A program made the position numbers and the translations under genes. A model generated the notes under the pieces. It saw only the letters and a program-made list of their open reading frames with translations. It was not told the DNA's origin and ran no database searches. Positions 35,177-44,345 of a stretch of 60,689 nt of DNA are shown piece after piece (position 1 is the stretch's first letter; every line of letters starts with the position of its first letter). Location: contig PLMS01000051.1 in assembly GCA_003142575.1 (NCBI GenBank), forward strand, positions 560 through 61,248, written 5' to 3'. The stretch comes from Ignavibacteriota bacterium (GTDB lineage Bacteria > Bacteroidota > Ignavibacteria > UBA10030).

Positions 35177-36750
35177 CGACACCAAAAGACAAAGCCCGTA
35201 CAGAACGCACACAAGCAGATATCATATATGAACAGACGATCTTATTGGATTCTGCTCTCGATCCGATCATCATACGGGATTTGGACGGAAATCTCATCTT
35301 CTGGAATAAAGCAGCAGAGCGTTTGTACGGTTGGACGTTCGAAGAGGCAAAGTTATTACCTATTCATCAACTGATTGCGACGGAGGATCAAGCAAAGTTC
35401 GAGCGGGGAAAAAAAGAATTTGCTGAGAAAGGGGAATGTGCGATCGAAATGCGCCAAAAAGCAAAAAACGGCCGGATGATTATAACACATTCCCGATGGT
35501 CCGTTGCACGAAACAGGGAGGGAAATCCTTATGGCCGACTCATTATTACTCGTGATATTACAGAACAGCGGAATCTTGAAGCTCAGCTTCGCCGTTCGCA
35601 GCGTATGGAAAGTTTGGGAACGCTGGCGGGCGGCATTGCGCACGATCTCAATAATGTGCTGGCACCGATTCTTATGTCCGTCCAAATATTGAATACGAAA
35701 ATTACTGACCCAAATCTTAAAAAGCTCATTGCAGCACTCGAAACCAGCACGAAGCGAGGCAGCGATATTATTAAACAAGTGCTGACCTTTGCGCGAGGTA
35801 GTGAAAAAGATTTTGCACCTCAACAATTGCGATATATTATTTCGGAAATCGAAGCCATTATTAAGCAAACTTTCCCAAAGAATATCCAACTCCGCACCGG
35901 AGTTTCAAAAGACCTTTCACCGGTGTTAGGTGATGCAACCCAAATGAATCAAGTACTGATGAATCTCTGCATTAATGCGCGCGATGCCATGCCCGAAGGC
36001 GGCCGTCTGACTGTGACGGCTGAAGATATGTACATGGACGAAAGTTATGCCCGCTTGATACTTGATGCCCATCCGGGTCAGTATGTTATGCTCACTGTTG
36101 CAGATACCGGAACGGGAATTCCTTTAGATGTACAGGAAAAGGTTTTTGAACCGTTCTTTACAACAAAGGAAAGAGGGAAAGGCACGGGACTTGGTTTATC
36201 TTCCGTCTATGCTATTGTGAAATCACACAACGGACTTATTAAATTATACAGTGAGTATGGTAAAGGGACGGAACTTAAGATCTTTCTGCCTGCGACCCAA
36301 CAGAAGGAACGGAAATCCGAAGAAGTTACAAATAAAGAACTCTTGAGGGGGCATGGAGAACGTATTCTTGTTATCGACGATGAACTTTTCGTATTACAGA
36401 TATCGAAAGAAGTATTAGAGGTTCAAGGGTATAGTGTGATCACAGCGATGGACGGAGCGGAAGCGGTCGCTCTTTTTGCCGGTTCGGAAAAAGGCTCTAT
36501 TCAGCTTGTCATAACCGACATGAACATGCCGCTGATGGACGGTTCCTCGACCATCAGAGCGCTGAGAAGGCTTGATCCGAAAATTAAGATCATTATATCA
36601 AGCGGACTTTTAACGAATGTGAATTCCGCAGGATTAGGAGGACTCGAAACTCAGGGGTATCTTACAAAACCGTACACCGCCGAACAGCTCCTCTTGATGG
36701 TGCAGAATGTTCTGAATGCAAAAAACAGTACAGAATCAAATAAGAGTTGA
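35173..36750 (+). CDS. PAS-domain hybrid histidine kinase with receiver domain
   Basis: 525 residues, no membrane segment, so a cytosolic sensor. A PAS domain (~25-135: [29 protein letters not shown]) precedes a HisKA-like dimerisation region with the H-box [17 protein letters not shown] (~155-170). The ATPase has N-box [15 protein letters not shown]1 [10 protein letters not shown]-box EPFFTTK and G2 [16 protein letters not shown]-terminal receiver (~400-520) starts ERILVIDDE, phosphorylated Asp in VITDMNMP and Lys in YLTKPY. It is the NtrB-like family often seen in hybrid kinases that phosphorylate a separate output. No response regulator with an output domain is adjacent. Confidence 0.93.
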   Translation: MTTPKDKARTERTQADIIYEQTILLDSALDPIIIRDLDGNLIFWNKAAERLYGWTFEEAKLLPIHQLIATEDQAKFERGKKEFAEKGECAIEMRQKAKNGRMIITHSRWSVARNREGNPYGRLIITRDITEQRNLEAQLRRSQRMESLGTLAGGIAHDLNNVLAPILMSVQILNTKITDPNLKKLIAALETSTKRGSDIIKQVLTFARGSEKDFAPQQLRYIISEIEAIIKQTFPKNIQLRTGVSKDLSPVLGDATQMNQVLMNLCINARDAMPEGGRLTVTAEDMYMDESYARLILDAHPGQYVMLTVADTGTGIPLDVQEKVFEPFFTTKERGKGTGLGLSSVYAIVKSHNGLIKLYSEYGKGTELKIFLPATQQKERKSEEVTNKELLRGHGERILVIDDELFVLQISKEVLEVQGYSVITAMDGAEAVALFAGSEKGSIQLVITDMNMPLMDGSSTIRALRRLDPKIKIIISSGLLTNVNSAGLGGLETQGYLTKPYTAEQLLLMVQNVLNAKNSTESNKS

Positions 36751-36807
36751 TATCTACATACGTGAACTACTCTTCATGAGAATCTGAATGAACATGTAAG
36801 GACGACA

Positions 36808-37296
36808 ATGCCATTAAGAATCTTTATTACAGGCGGAACATTTGACAAAGAATATAATGAACTGGACGGTAAACTGTTCTTTAAAGATACGCATTTGCCG
36901 GAAATGCTGAAACTTGGCAGATGTAAAGTTCCAGTGGAGATTCGAACGTTGATGCTGGTAGATAGTCTTGAAATGACCGATGCGGATCGCCAGATTATTG
37001 TGGAGCAATGCCGAAAATGCAAAGAAGATCGAATTGTCATTACACATGGCACCGACACAATGGAAGAGACAGCAAGGATTCTTGGTAAGAGTATCACAGA
37101 TAAAACCGTTATTCTCACCGGTGCGATGGTCCCGTATAAGTTTGGCAGTTCGGATGGACTGTTTAATCTTGGCAGCGCGCTCGCATTTGCCGAGACACTT
37201 CCACACGGCATCTATATTGCGATGAATGGCCGCTGTTTTATGTGGGATAATGTGAAGAAGAACAAGAAGACTGGCGAGTTTGAAGAACTTCGCTAA
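36808..37296 (+). CDS. short asparaginase-domain protein
   Basis: 162 residues representing only the N-terminal domain of the asparaginase/glutaminase fold: FITGGTFDKEYNE (nucleophile Thr), HGTDTMEETAR (second Thr and Asp), VILTGAMVPYKFGSSDGLFNLGSALAFAE. The C-terminal domain (another ~150 residues) of full L-asparaginases is missing without any sign of truncation, as the frame ends with a normal stop and a terminator follows. Such single-domain proteins form a known subgroup; whether they hydrolyse asparagine is not established to my knowledge. AAGG lies before the start. Confidence 0.85.
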   Translation: MPLRIFITGGTFDKEYNELDGKLFFKDTHLPEMLKLGRCKVPVEIRTLMLVDSLEMTDADRQIIVEQCRKCKEDRIVITHGTDTMEETARILGKSITDKTVILTGAMVPYKFGSSDGLFNLGSALAFAETLPHGIYIAMNGRCFMWDNVKKNKKTGEFEELR

Positions 37297-37318
37297 GGTA
37301 ACAAAGATGAAAAGCGAA

Positions 37319-37341
37319 AAAGCCCGCTTTATGCGGGCTTT
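37319..37341. terminator. bidirectional terminator between asparaginase gene and tRNA-Val
   Basis: AAAGCCCGC (37319-37327) pairs with GCGGGCTTT (37333-37341) through a five-base loop. The T-rich side is stronger on the minus strand, where it ends the tRNA-Val transcript; on the plus strand it also follows the asparaginase-like gene. Confidence 0.8.
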
Positions 37342-37350
37342 GCTGTTTGT

Positions 37351-37424
37351 GGACGCTGTAGGGATCGAACCTACGACCTCCGCCTTGTAAGGGCGGCGCT
37401 CTGAACCAGCTGAGCTAAGCGTCC
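37351..37424 (-). tRNA. tRNA-Val (anticodon UAC)
   Basis: A complete 74-nucleotide cloverleaf on the minus strand: acceptor stem GGACGCT/AGCGTCC, D-arm with AGCTCAGCTGGTTCAGAGC, anticodon stem CCGCC/GGCGG with loop CUUACAA (anticodon UAC), and T-arm GTTCGATCC with the TFC loop. CCA is not encoded (the next bases are ACA). UAC reads GUA and GUG valine codons. Confidence 0.97.
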
Positions 37425-37453
37425 AATTTTTATTTATTATTGGTGACTTTTAA

Positions 37454-37482
37454 AATTTACGCAATCTTATCTCCTATTGCAA
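37454..37482 (-). promoter_or_regulatory. candidate sigma-70 promoter of tRNA-Val
   Basis: On the minus strand TTGCAA (37477-37482) and TAAATT (37454-37459) are exactly 17 bases apart, placing a start about 20-25 bases before the tRNA 5' end. Both hexamers match only four of six consensus positions. Confidence 0.4.
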
Positions 37483-37658
37483 ATTTCGTTTTTTCTTCGA
37501 CTGAACAAATTACATTATGAGAGTTGTACAATCTGTCGCAGCTCTTTAATGATAGAGTTGCCTTTCACACCTGCCTTTCTTACTTTACATGCGCCTTGTA
37601 GAGAGTGCTTACCCGAATGAACAGTATATTTGTATTAAGATGAGAAAAGGAAAAACAC

Positions 37659-38087
37659 ATGAACCAAACACAGAACGAAGAATCCGGATTATCCGCGAAG
37701 ATGGCATTATGCCTTGCGGCAATGACGCTTGTAGGGATTGATGGAGAGTTTACAAAAGAGGAATTGGAAAAGCTCCGGACTCTTATTCATTCCGATGAAA
37801 CTGCTTTTCTCAGAGCATTTAGTTTTTATAACGAGCGCTCCCTTGATGTCTGTATGAAAGTTGTCGCTGCACGGTTGAACGAAGAGCAAAAACAGATAAC
37901 GTATCGCGTTTTATACGATCTTGCGCACTCGGATCAAGACTTTGCGAAGAGTGAGGAAGATCTCTTAAAACAGTACGCAACTGCATTTGGACTCGCTACT
38001 AATTTTCTTGCATGGGTAAAAACTATCGGGGATAAAAATTACGATTTAACATTGTTTGATACGATTATTAATCCAAAAAATAAATAA
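37659..38087 (+). CDS. TerB-like protein
   Basis: A 142-residue all-helical protein. The MALCLAAMTLVGIDGEFTKEELEKLRTLI and SDQDFAKSEEDLLKQYATAFGL segments resemble the TerB/DjlA helical domain with conserved D.E.S/T pairs (DGEFTKEE; DQDFAKSEE) that can bind metal ions. It has no transmembrane segment. The family name comes from tellurite resistance, but most stand-alone members have no tested role. The start has an AAAGGA site. Neighbours give no hint of function. Confidence 0.75.
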   Translation: MNQTQNEESGLSAKMALCLAAMTLVGIDGEFTKEELEKLRTLIHSDETAFLRAFSFYNERSLDVCMKVVAARLNEEQKQITYRVLYDLAHSDQDFAKSEEDLLKQYATAFGLATNFLAWVKTIGDKNYDLTLFDTIINPKNK

Positions 38088-38293
38088 CCGCCATATGGCG
38101 TCTATCCATCTACTATGATGAGATATACGCCACTTTCATTGCTTGACTCGTCGTTCATGAATCTATGGTGGGAGCAAATGATCGGCAAGTCACTCGACAA
38201 CCTTTGCAAATATTTCCTGAGGCACAAACGTCGGGAACGCACATAACCATAGGGTGAAAGTGCCTGACCACTATTGACATTAGTTATAAAATA

Positions 38294-38932
38294 ATGAAAG
38301 AACAGCCAATACACACACTCATCGATCTCTCGCATCCTATCATTGACCGCATGCCGGTGTACCCGGGCGATGAACCAGCGCGGCTGGAAAAGATCAATGA
38401 CTTTGCGCGGGATAGGTTCAGCAATTTCCGTTTCACGAGCGGTATGCATACCGGCACACATATCGACGGGCCGATGCACATGACGAAGTCCGACCGCTTC
38501 ATCGATGAACTTCCGCTGGAACGGTTTATCGGAACGGGGTGCTTCTTGAATGCTGTCGGGATGAAGGTTATTGCATGTACACCGGAGTTTACATCCGCAA
38601 TTGTCCCGGAAAGTATTGTTCTTATCTATACCGGATTCGGAAAACAATTTGGCAACGAAGAATATTTTCGTGATTTTCCTATCGTCAGTATGGAATTGGC
38701 GCAATTTCTTGTCGACCAGCGAATCAAGATGGTTTGTTTCGATTCGCCTTCGCCCGACAAATCTCCTTACAATATTCATACGTATCTTTTGAAGAATTCT
38801 GTTCTTATCGCTGAAAATTTGACCGGCATGGAAAAACTTCTTACGGTCAAGAAGTTCGAGGTCCTAGCATTTCCATTGCGAATTCACGCCGATAGTTCGC
38901 CGGCGAGGATTGTTGCACGAATACTGGAGTGA
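38294..38932 (+). CDS. cyclase-family metal-dependent hydrolase (kynurenine formamidase-like)
   Basis: 212 residues with the hallmark metal motif HTGTHIDGPMHM (HxGTHxDxPxH), plus IDLSHPIIDRMPVYPGDEP near the N-terminus and DSPSPDKSPYNIHTYLLKN near the end. Members include KynB, arylformamidase, and isatin hydrolase. No other tryptophan-degradation gene is nearby, so I do not assign KynB. The two genes around it are on opposite strands and unrelated. The upstream spacer contains a 12-bp palindrome (CGCCATATGGCG at 38089-38100). Confidence 0.87.
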   Translation: MKEQPIHTLIDLSHPIIDRMPVYPGDEPARLEKINDFARDRFSNFRFTSGMHTGTHIDGPMHMTKSDRFIDELPLERFIGTGCFLNAVGMKVIACTPEFTSAIVPESIVLIYTGFGKQFGNEEYFRDFPIVSMELAQFLVDQRIKMVCFDSPSPDKSPYNIHTYLLKNSVLIAENLTGMEKLLTVKKFEVLAFPLRIHADSSPARIVARILE

Positions 38933-38963
38933 ACCTATGGACAGCAGCACACAGCCGCGCGCA

Positions 38964-39629
38964 CTACGGAAGCGCATTGAGACGATTCCATTGCTGTTCG
39001 GAAAATTCTCTCAACGATTTTAGCTTTCTATCTGCAATATCAAATCGTGCCTCGTTCCACTGTTCTGCCATCGGAATGACGACTGTTTTCATTCGTGCTG
39101 CCTTCGCTGCAATGAGTCCGTTGAACGAATCCTCAATGACTAAACAATGTGCCGGAGGAATGCGCAAGTGTTTCGCTGTCGTGAGAAATACTGCGGGATG
39201 CGGCTTACCGTATTCTTCCCGTTCGGCAGAATGAACGACACTAAATGTATTCTCCATAGAAAATTTGTTCAGCACGGTTTTGATGAGTCGCATGGCTGAG
39301 GATGAGGCAAGTGCCGTTGGAATCCGGCGGTTTTTAAAAAACTCCAACACATCCATCACACCATCCAGCAGAACTGCTCGTTCACGAACACGCAGTTCCA
39401 CACCGGTTAAGATCTCGCCGGAGACTTGTTCCAATGATTTATGATTCCAGGGATTCTGTGTATGACGGTACGCGACGACATCGCTCACCGGTAAGCCGGT
39501 GGTTTCAATACATTGTTCGCGTGTCAGGTGAATTCCTACCGTCGCAAAAATTTCTATTTCAGCTTCCTGCCAAAAAGGCTCGGAGTCCAGCAGCACACCG
39601 TCCATATCGAAAATCACTGCGTCGATCAT
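38964..39629 (-). CDS. HAD-superfamily phosphatase (hexitol/2-deoxyglucose-6-phosphatase HxpB-like)
   Basis: 221 residues from the ATG at 39629, which follows GGAGG; an ATG four codons upstream overlaps that site. Motif I is DMDGVLLDSEP, motif II the Ser in ALASSS, motif III Lys with GKPHPAVFL, and motif IV VIEDSFNGLIAA. The helical cap has the W..AE...F..VG..LT pattern seen in HxpB/YniC and beta-phosphoglucomutase relatives. It probably dephosphorylates sugar phosphates in the cytosol; specificity cannot be inferred. Confidence 0.88.
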   Translation of the reverse strand: MIDAVIFDMDGVLLDSEPFWQEAEIEIFATVGIHLTREQCIETTGLPVSDVVAYRHTQNPWNHKSLEQVSGEILTGVELRVRERAVLLDGVMDVLEFFKNRRIPTALASSSAMRLIKTVLNKFSMENTFSVVHSAEREEYGKPHPAVFLTTAKHLRIPPAHCLVIEDSFNGLIAAKAARMKTVVIPMAEQWNEARFDIADRKLKSLREFSEQQWNRLNALP

Positions 39630-39787
39630 TCTTTCCTCCATCTTAATCTAACAGAGAATAATCTGAATGGCAAGCGAACAGGCATCTCTTGTGTGCTCCT
39701 TATGTCGGGGCTGAGACAGATTGAAACCCTTCAGGTTTTTGCTTACTTTGTCTTTCATCAATATCGATGAAAAGGATGGTGAAGCAC

Positions 39788-41005
39788 ATGAAAAAGAATT
39801 CGAAACAACTTTCCATCGCCACGCAGGCGATCCATGGCAGCAAACTCTACGCCTTCAAAGGTCCCGTTGCGACACCGATTTATCAAACTTCTACGTACCG
39901 ATTTGAAACATCCGAGGATGCCGTTCGGTATGCAAAAGGAGATCCGTCGGTGTATGTGTATTCGCGGTACCATAATCCCACGGTTCACGATGTAGAAGAG
40001 AAGATTGCGCTTATGGAACATGGCGAAACGGCAGCACTCTTCTCTTCCGGTATGGCTGCAATTACGACAGCGATTCTTGCTGTAACAAAATCAGGAGACA
40101 ACATCATCAGCACATCTGCGCTGTACGGCGGCACATACCGCTGGATGCGCGACGAGTTACCGAAACAAAACATCACCGTGCATTTCGTTGATGCACAGCA
40201 TTTGGAGGATATAGCACGAATTGCCGACAAACGGACGACTATCGTCTACATCGAAACTCCTACGAATCCCACACTCAGTATTGTTGACATTTCTGAAGCA
40301 GTTCGCTGCACGAAGAAAGCAGAAAAGAGACTCGGCCGTCATATTCTTACGATGATTGATAATACGTTCGCTACCTTTCTCAATCAGGATCCATTTCAAT
40401 TCGGTGTGGATGTTATTACGGAAAGCGCCACCAAATATCTCGGCGGGCACAGTGATATTCTTTCCGGTGTTGTCATCGGCAAGGAGGAGTACATCAAACA
40501 AGTGTGCACACTGAGAAAATACCATGGCGGCTGTGCTGATCCTTTTGCAGCATACTTACTTGGCAGGAGTTTGAAAACATTCGAACTGCGCGTAAGGAAG
40601 CAAACCGAGAACGCTCTTGTACTTGCACGCGTATTGGAGAAACATAAAAAAGTGAATCGTGTTCTCTACCCCGGACTCCCTTCGCATCCACACCACAAGA
40701 TTGCTAAAAAACAAATGACCGGATTTGGCGGCATGGTCACCATTGAAGTGAAGCCATCGAAACGATACTCGCCTGTTGAAGCAGCAGCAAAAGTATGCGA
40801 CACTCTGACCATTGCCGTCAATGCAATGTCATTGGGCAGTGTGGAGACACTCGTCAGCATTCCGGTCTATTCGTCACACGTGTTTATGTCGGATGAAGAG
40901 TTGCGGCGTCATGGCGTTACTGCTGGAATGATTCGTATCTCTGTTGGTGTTGAAGGAATTGAAGATTTGATTGCAGATTTTGAAAAAGCATTGGCAGTGA
41001 TTTGA
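39788..41005 (+). CDS. PLP-dependent trans-sulfuration enzyme (cystathionine gamma-synthase/methionine gamma-lyase type)
   Basis: 405 residues if started at the ATG at 39788; two further in-frame ATGs lie at 39767 and 39776. The Cys/Met metabolism PLP fold is clear: TPIYQTSTYRFET, YSRYHNPT, SSGMAAITTAIL, YGGTYRW, the strand IDNTFATF with the PLP Asp, the Schiff-base lysine in ESATKYLGGHSD and a C-terminal SLGSVETLVSIPVYSSH. Family members cleave or form the gamma C-S bond of cystathionine, methionine or homoserine esters. Without a partner gene I cannot decide which. The upstream spacer holds a weak hairpin but no complete SAM riboswitch. Confidence 0.9.
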   Translation: MKKNSKQLSIATQAIHGSKLYAFKGPVATPIYQTSTYRFETSEDAVRYAKGDPSVYVYSRYHNPTVHDVEEKIALMEHGETAALFSSGMAAITTAILAVTKSGDNIISTSALYGGTYRWMRDELPKQNITVHFVDAQHLEDIARIADKRTTIVYIETPTNPTLSIVDISEAVRCTKKAEKRLGRHILTMIDNTFATFLNQDPFQFGVDVITESATKYLGGHSDILSGVVIGKEEYIKQVCTLRKYHGGCADPFAAYLLGRSLKTFELRVRKQTENALVLARVLEKHKKVNRVLYPGLPSHPHHKIAKKQMTGFGGMVTIEVKPSKRYSPVEAAAKVCDTLTIAVNAMSLGSVETLVSIPVYSSHVFMSDEELRRHGVTAGMIRISVGVEGIEDLIADFEKALAVI

Positions 41006-41065
41006 GCTTGCGAATGAAGTGTGGTGCTTTCGATCTATAATACGAATCGTCTAAAGGAGAAAAAT

Positions 41066-41962
41066 GTGAATAACCGAATTATCGTATTTGTCGTTGTTGG
41101 CATTCTCTTGCTGCAGTGTTTCGCATTGGCTCAGAATGTTGTGATCGTTGTGATCGATGGTGCGAGATACACGGAGACGTTCGGTGCGGACTCTCTTTAT
41201 ATTCCGCGAATATGGACAAACTTGCGCCCTCTCGGAACGATCTGGACAAACTTTCGCAACGACGGAATCACAACAACCGATCCGGGGCATGCTTCTATCG
41301 CAACAGGCACATGGCAATCTATCGATAACAATGGCGTCTTCAGACCGGCGCAGCCAACGATATTCGAATATTTCCGTAAAACATCCGGAGCACCGGAATC
41401 CGCAACAGCGGTCGTCGTCGGAAAACTCAAATTGGGTATTCTTTCTTATAGTACACACCCCGACTATGGGGCAAAATATAAAGCTTCTACTTCTTTCGGT
41501 AAGGACGACACATCGGTTGTCAGAAACTTGAAAACGATGTTCCGACAGAATCATCCGAAACTTACTCTCGTGAATCTTCCGAGCACGGATTTAGCCGGCC
41601 ATTCCGGTGACTGGATTCGGTACCTTTCTGCGATTCACGTTGCGGATTCATTGATTTTTGATATTTGGCAAACGCTTCAGGCAGACTCACTCTATCGCAG
41701 CAACACGACATTATTTGTGACGAACGATCATGGAAGACATGACAATCTCCATGGAGGTTTTAAAAATCATGGAGATGATTGTGAAGGATGCCGACACATT
41801 ATGCTTTTTGCGATTGGACGAGGCTTTCCCGTAAACACAGTCGTAACTAAAAGGCGCACACAATGTGATATTGCGCCAACCGCTGGAGAGCTTCTTTCTT
41901 TCCCGACGCTTTATTCCACCGGAACAAGTCTTCTCCGCGATACGGCAACTGTCCAACGATGA
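41066..41962 (+). CDS. secreted alkaline-phosphatase-superfamily protein (sulfatase/phosphodiesterase-like)
   Basis: 298 residues from a GTG at 41066, favoured because AAAGGAG lies at 41053-41059; a nearby ATG at 41064 is out of frame and the upstream in-frame start lacks a ribosome site. A signal peptide (IIVFVVVGILLLQCFALAQ) is followed by a metal site IVVIDGARYTETFG and a nucleophile-type Thr in TTDPGHASIATGT. STDLAGHSG and FVTNDHGRHDNLHGGFKNHG supply His/Asp ligands. These match the nucleotide pyrophosphatase/phosphodiesterase branch. It is probably periplasmic; substrate unknown. Confidence 0.85.
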   Translation: MNNRIIVFVVVGILLLQCFALAQNVVIVVIDGARYTETFGADSLYIPRIWTNLRPLGTIWTNFRNDGITTTDPGHASIATGTWQSIDNNGVFRPAQPTIFEYFRKTSGAPESATAVVVGKLKLGILSYSTHPDYGAKYKASTSFGKDDTSVVRNLKTMFRQNHPKLTLVNLPSTDLAGHSGDWIRYLSAIHVADSLIFDIWQTLQADSLYRSNTTLFVTNDHGRHDNLHGGFKNHGDDCEGCRHIMLFAIGRGFPVNTVVTKRRTQCDIAPTAGELLSFPTLYSTGTSLLRDTATVQR

Positions 41963-42001
41963 ACGGTACTCAATGCCCGTAGGAGGCATGTCCATTTTTC
42001 C

Positions 42002-42589
42002 ATGTTGATTTCTCCTGACCATATTCGGCAATTTCTTGAGACGTTTCAGCGTCAAGAATGTAACAGCAGGGATCTCTTTCCTGCCGGTGTTTTGATTCCG
42101 CTCTTCGAGAGGAACGGCGAGTTGCACGTTGTGCTCACTCAGCGGACGGATGAAGTGGGGCATCATAAAGGACAGATTTCTTTCCCCGGTGGGGTCAAGA
42201 ATGAGCAAGATACAACTATTATTGAAACAGCACTTCGAGAGACAGAAGAGGAGATCGGACTGCCAAAAAATGCAGTGAACGTGCTCGGCATGCTGAATGA
42301 TTTCCAGACACCGAGCGGTTTTCGTATTACACCGGTCGTTGCGTTTCTCCTTTCTGTTCCTTCATTTTCCATCAACACAGCGGAAGTATCTCAAATCTTC
42401 GATGTCCCGTTATCATTTTTCCTTGATGTCCGCAACGAGCGTGTAGAGCAGCATAATCATTCCGGAAAAATGATAAACGTTTATTTCTATCGTTATGGAC
42501 AGTATGAGATATGGGGAGCAACAGCGGCGATGCTGCGATCATTCCTGCGCGATTTGATGATGTGGCTCGAGAACAAAAAGACTTTGTAA
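42002..42589 (+). CDS. CoA-pyrophosphatase-type Nudix hydrolase
   Basis: 195 residues with the Nudix box GGVKNEQDTTIIETALRETEEEIG (GX5EX7REUXEEXGU intact) preceded by LTQRTDEVGHHKGQISFPGG, the UPF0035/NudL motif that marks coenzyme A diphosphatases. Products would be 3',5'-ADP and 4'-phosphopantetheine, so it may recycle CoA or oxidised CoA. The ATG at 42002 has no strong ribosome site. It lies 88 bases upstream of rpsT, on the same strand, in an otherwise mixed neighbourhood. Confidence 0.92.
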   Translation: MLISPDHIRQFLETFQRQECNSRDLFPAGVLIPLFERNGELHVVLTQRTDEVGHHKGQISFPGGVKNEQDTTIIETALRETEEEIGLPKNAVNVLGMLNDFQTPSGFRITPVVAFLLSVPSFSINTAEVSQIFDVPLSFFLDVRNERVEQHNHSGKMINVYFYRYGQYEIWGATAAMLRSFLRDLMMWLENKKTL

Positions 42590-42677
42590 ATCTGGCAATT
42601 CTTGATTATCTTTATTCCAGACAGTTATTGAATGACACGCAACAGGTCCTCATTTCGGGACAAAGGAGAATGAACGA

Positions 42678-42932
42678 ATGCCGCAACATAAATCAGCAGT
42701 AAAACGAACTCGTCAAAATGCACACCGTTCTGAACGCAATAAAGCACACCTTTCAAAGGTGAAAACATTGATAAAGAAAGTGCGCTCTTCCAAGAACAAA
42801 GAAGAAGGGACTGCAGCATTGAAAAGTGCCTTGAAGTACCTCGACCAGCTTGGCACAAAAGGCGTCATTCACAAAAATAATGCTTCTAACCAAAAATCAC
42901 GATTGACAAAGTTTGTCAACAAGATAAAATAA
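42678..42932 (+). CDS. rpsT: 30S ribosomal protein S20
   Basis: 84 residues, strongly basic and helical: MPQHKSAVKRTRQNAHRSERN start, KVKTLIKKVRSSKNKEEG and the conserved KGVIHKNNASNQKSRLTKFVN end, which contact 16S rRNA. The AAAGGAG at 42662-42668 lies ten bases before the ATG. It is a primary 16S-binding protein. A strong intrinsic terminator follows 26 bases after the stop. Confidence 0.97.
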   Translation: MPQHKSAVKRTRQNAHRSERNKAHLSKVKTLIKKVRSSKNKEEGTAALKSALKYLDQLGTKGVIHKNNASNQKSRLTKFVNKIK

Positions 42933-42958
42933 AAAGAATAATCCGTGCAGTAAGTAAA

Positions 42959-42989
42959 AATCCCCAAACCGAACCGGCTTGGGGATTTT
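42959..42989 (+). terminator. intrinsic terminator of rpsT
   Basis: AATCCCCAA (42959-42967) pairs with TTGGGGATT (42979-42987) followed by a T-rich end. The opposing TPR gene stops nearby, and the A-rich left side could make it work in both directions. Confidence 0.85.
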
Positions 42990-43020
42990 GCTTTTCAGTC
43001 GTAGAAGTGGATAAAATTCT

Positions 43021-44337
43021 CTATTTACTGCTTTGACTTTTTAATTTCTCAAGTTCTTCAATCCGTTTTTCGAATCGCTCTCTCTCCCCTGGTTTATTGC
43101 GTGCAAGTACTTTGTATGCCTTAATGGCGTCATCAAACCAGCCTTGCTTAGCATAAATCTCTGCAAGTGTAGGTGTCACAAACCCCATACTCACCGGCAG
43201 ATCTTGTTCAGATGCAGGGGGTGTCTCTTTCTGCGCTAAGTCGATTACAGGTGTGATCTTTCCTGCACTTTGTAGTTTATTTGCGATTTCTTCGATCTGG
43301 TTCTGTATGCTGGCAGACATTGGGAGTTCGGGAGGTGGAATTTGTGGCAGAATAATTGTCGTGTCGGTGGGGTACTCCTCCCGCGTAATAGTATCGTCGA
43401 TCTTATTCTGCATATCCGTAGACATTGGAAGCTCGAGCGAAATCTCTTCCGGCAGAACAATCGCAGCGTTACTAAGATAATCATCCATTGAAATAGTGTC
43501 TTCACCTGTGAGCTCTGCTCTTCGTCGTGATGCATAGAGGGCAAATGATTCTTCTTCCGACGGTGCTGGTGTCAAGCTTTCCTGGTCGGGAGCCGACAGA
43601 GTAAATTCAAATCCGCTTGATGGTTCCGGTGCCGATCTTGGTATGTCGGCAAATGCTGATGCTTGTGTTTCAGAGGACGATGGTGACTCTGGCATCGGGA
43701 CATCGAATCCGCTAATCGATGAAGGCTCCGGCATTTCCGGCGTCTCAATCGAGGGTGCGGCAAATCCAAGAAGATCGTCTGTTGTAGTTGCAGCCGGTGT
43801 TTGTGTGATCGCATCAAAAAAAGACGGCCCGCTTAAGGAAGTGGGCGCCGGTGACAATTCGGGCTGTTGTTCTTGTGCAGGTTGATCGAATCCGCTAAAA
43901 CTATACCCCGGCTCCGGATGTGATTGGGGCGTCGGCGGAACTTTATATTCATCCAACGAGGGCGGTATATATTCCGGTTCAATAACTTCCGGTTGTACTT
44001 CTTGCAGTGTTGCAGTGAGGGTTTCATCTTCGCTCGGCGGTATTTGTTCGAGCAAAGCTGTTACCATTTCATTTCGTGGCAGAAACTCAAGCACAAATTC
44101 AAATTCGCGGCGTGCTTCCGCTCGCATGTGTAATACGACTAACGCTTTTCCCTTAACGAGATGCCCTGTGGTGTAAAACGGATAGTGTGCCAGACCGGCA
44201 TCGCACATGCGTAATGCATCTTCTGCGCGGTGTTGTTCAAGATAGAAATTTGCCAACTGCGCAAACAACGGCGACTTGGCATCCGGTCCAACTTTTTTTT
44301 CGAGTGCTGTAATTTGTTGTTGAGCTATTTCGGTCAT
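43021..44337 (-). CDS. tetratricopeptide-repeat protein with a proline/serine-rich spacer
   Basis: 438 residues. N-terminal TPR units (about 10-95: SPLFAQLANFYLEQHRAEDALRMCDAGLAHYPF and following helices) and a C-terminal TPR (~385-430: LAEIYAKQGWFDDAIKAYKVLARNKPG) flank a ~280-residue low-complexity stretch rich in Pro, Ser and Glu. Within it a ~36-residue unit is duplicated (ending IVLPEEISLELPMS and IILPQIPPPELPMS, each followed by QNKI/QNQI). There is no signal peptide, so it is likely cytosolic or membrane-peripheral. It is the last gene of the miaB-SPOR-EBP-lptE-GT operon and may scaffold envelope synthesis, by inference. Confidence 0.85.
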   Translation of the reverse strand: MTEIAQQQITALEKKVGPDAKSPLFAQLANFYLEQHRAEDALRMCDAGLAHYPFYTTGHLVKGKALVVLHMRAEARREFEFVLEFLPRNEMVTALLEQIPPSEDETLTATLQEVQPEVIEPEYIPPSLDEYKVPPTPQSHPEPGYSFSGFDQPAQEQQPELSPAPTSLSGPSFFDAITQTPAATTTDDLLGFAAPSIETPEMPEPSSISGFDVPMPESPSSSETQASAFADIPRSAPEPSSGFEFTLSAPDQESLTPAPSEEESFALYASRRRAELTGEDTISMDDYLSNAAIVLPEEISLELPMSTDMQNKIDDTITREEYPTDTTIILPQIPPPELPMSASIQNQIEEIANKLQSAGKITPVIDLAQKETPPASEQDLPVSMGFVTPTLAEIYAKQGWFDDAIKAYKVLARNKPGERERFEKRIEELEKLKSQSSK

Positions 44338-44345
44338 GGTACTTG

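Noticed and set aside
38089..38100. 12-bp palindrome CGCCATATGGCG after the TerB-like gene
   Set aside because: A single short palindrome without a T tract or second copy; could be chance.
38102..38779. 225-codon minus-strand frame opposite the cyclase gene
   Set aside because: The plus-strand frame has the HxGTHxDxPxH motif; the antisense frame is rich in Arg, His and Cys and has no known pattern.
39700..39745. CTGAGA ... ACCCTT string resembling part of a TPP riboswitch upstream of the trans-sulfuration gene
   Set aside because: The GGGG, CTGAGA and ACCC elements occur, but the P3 arm and the whole P4/P5 half (CTGATCTGG...AGGGA) are missing, and the downstream gene is not thiamine-related.
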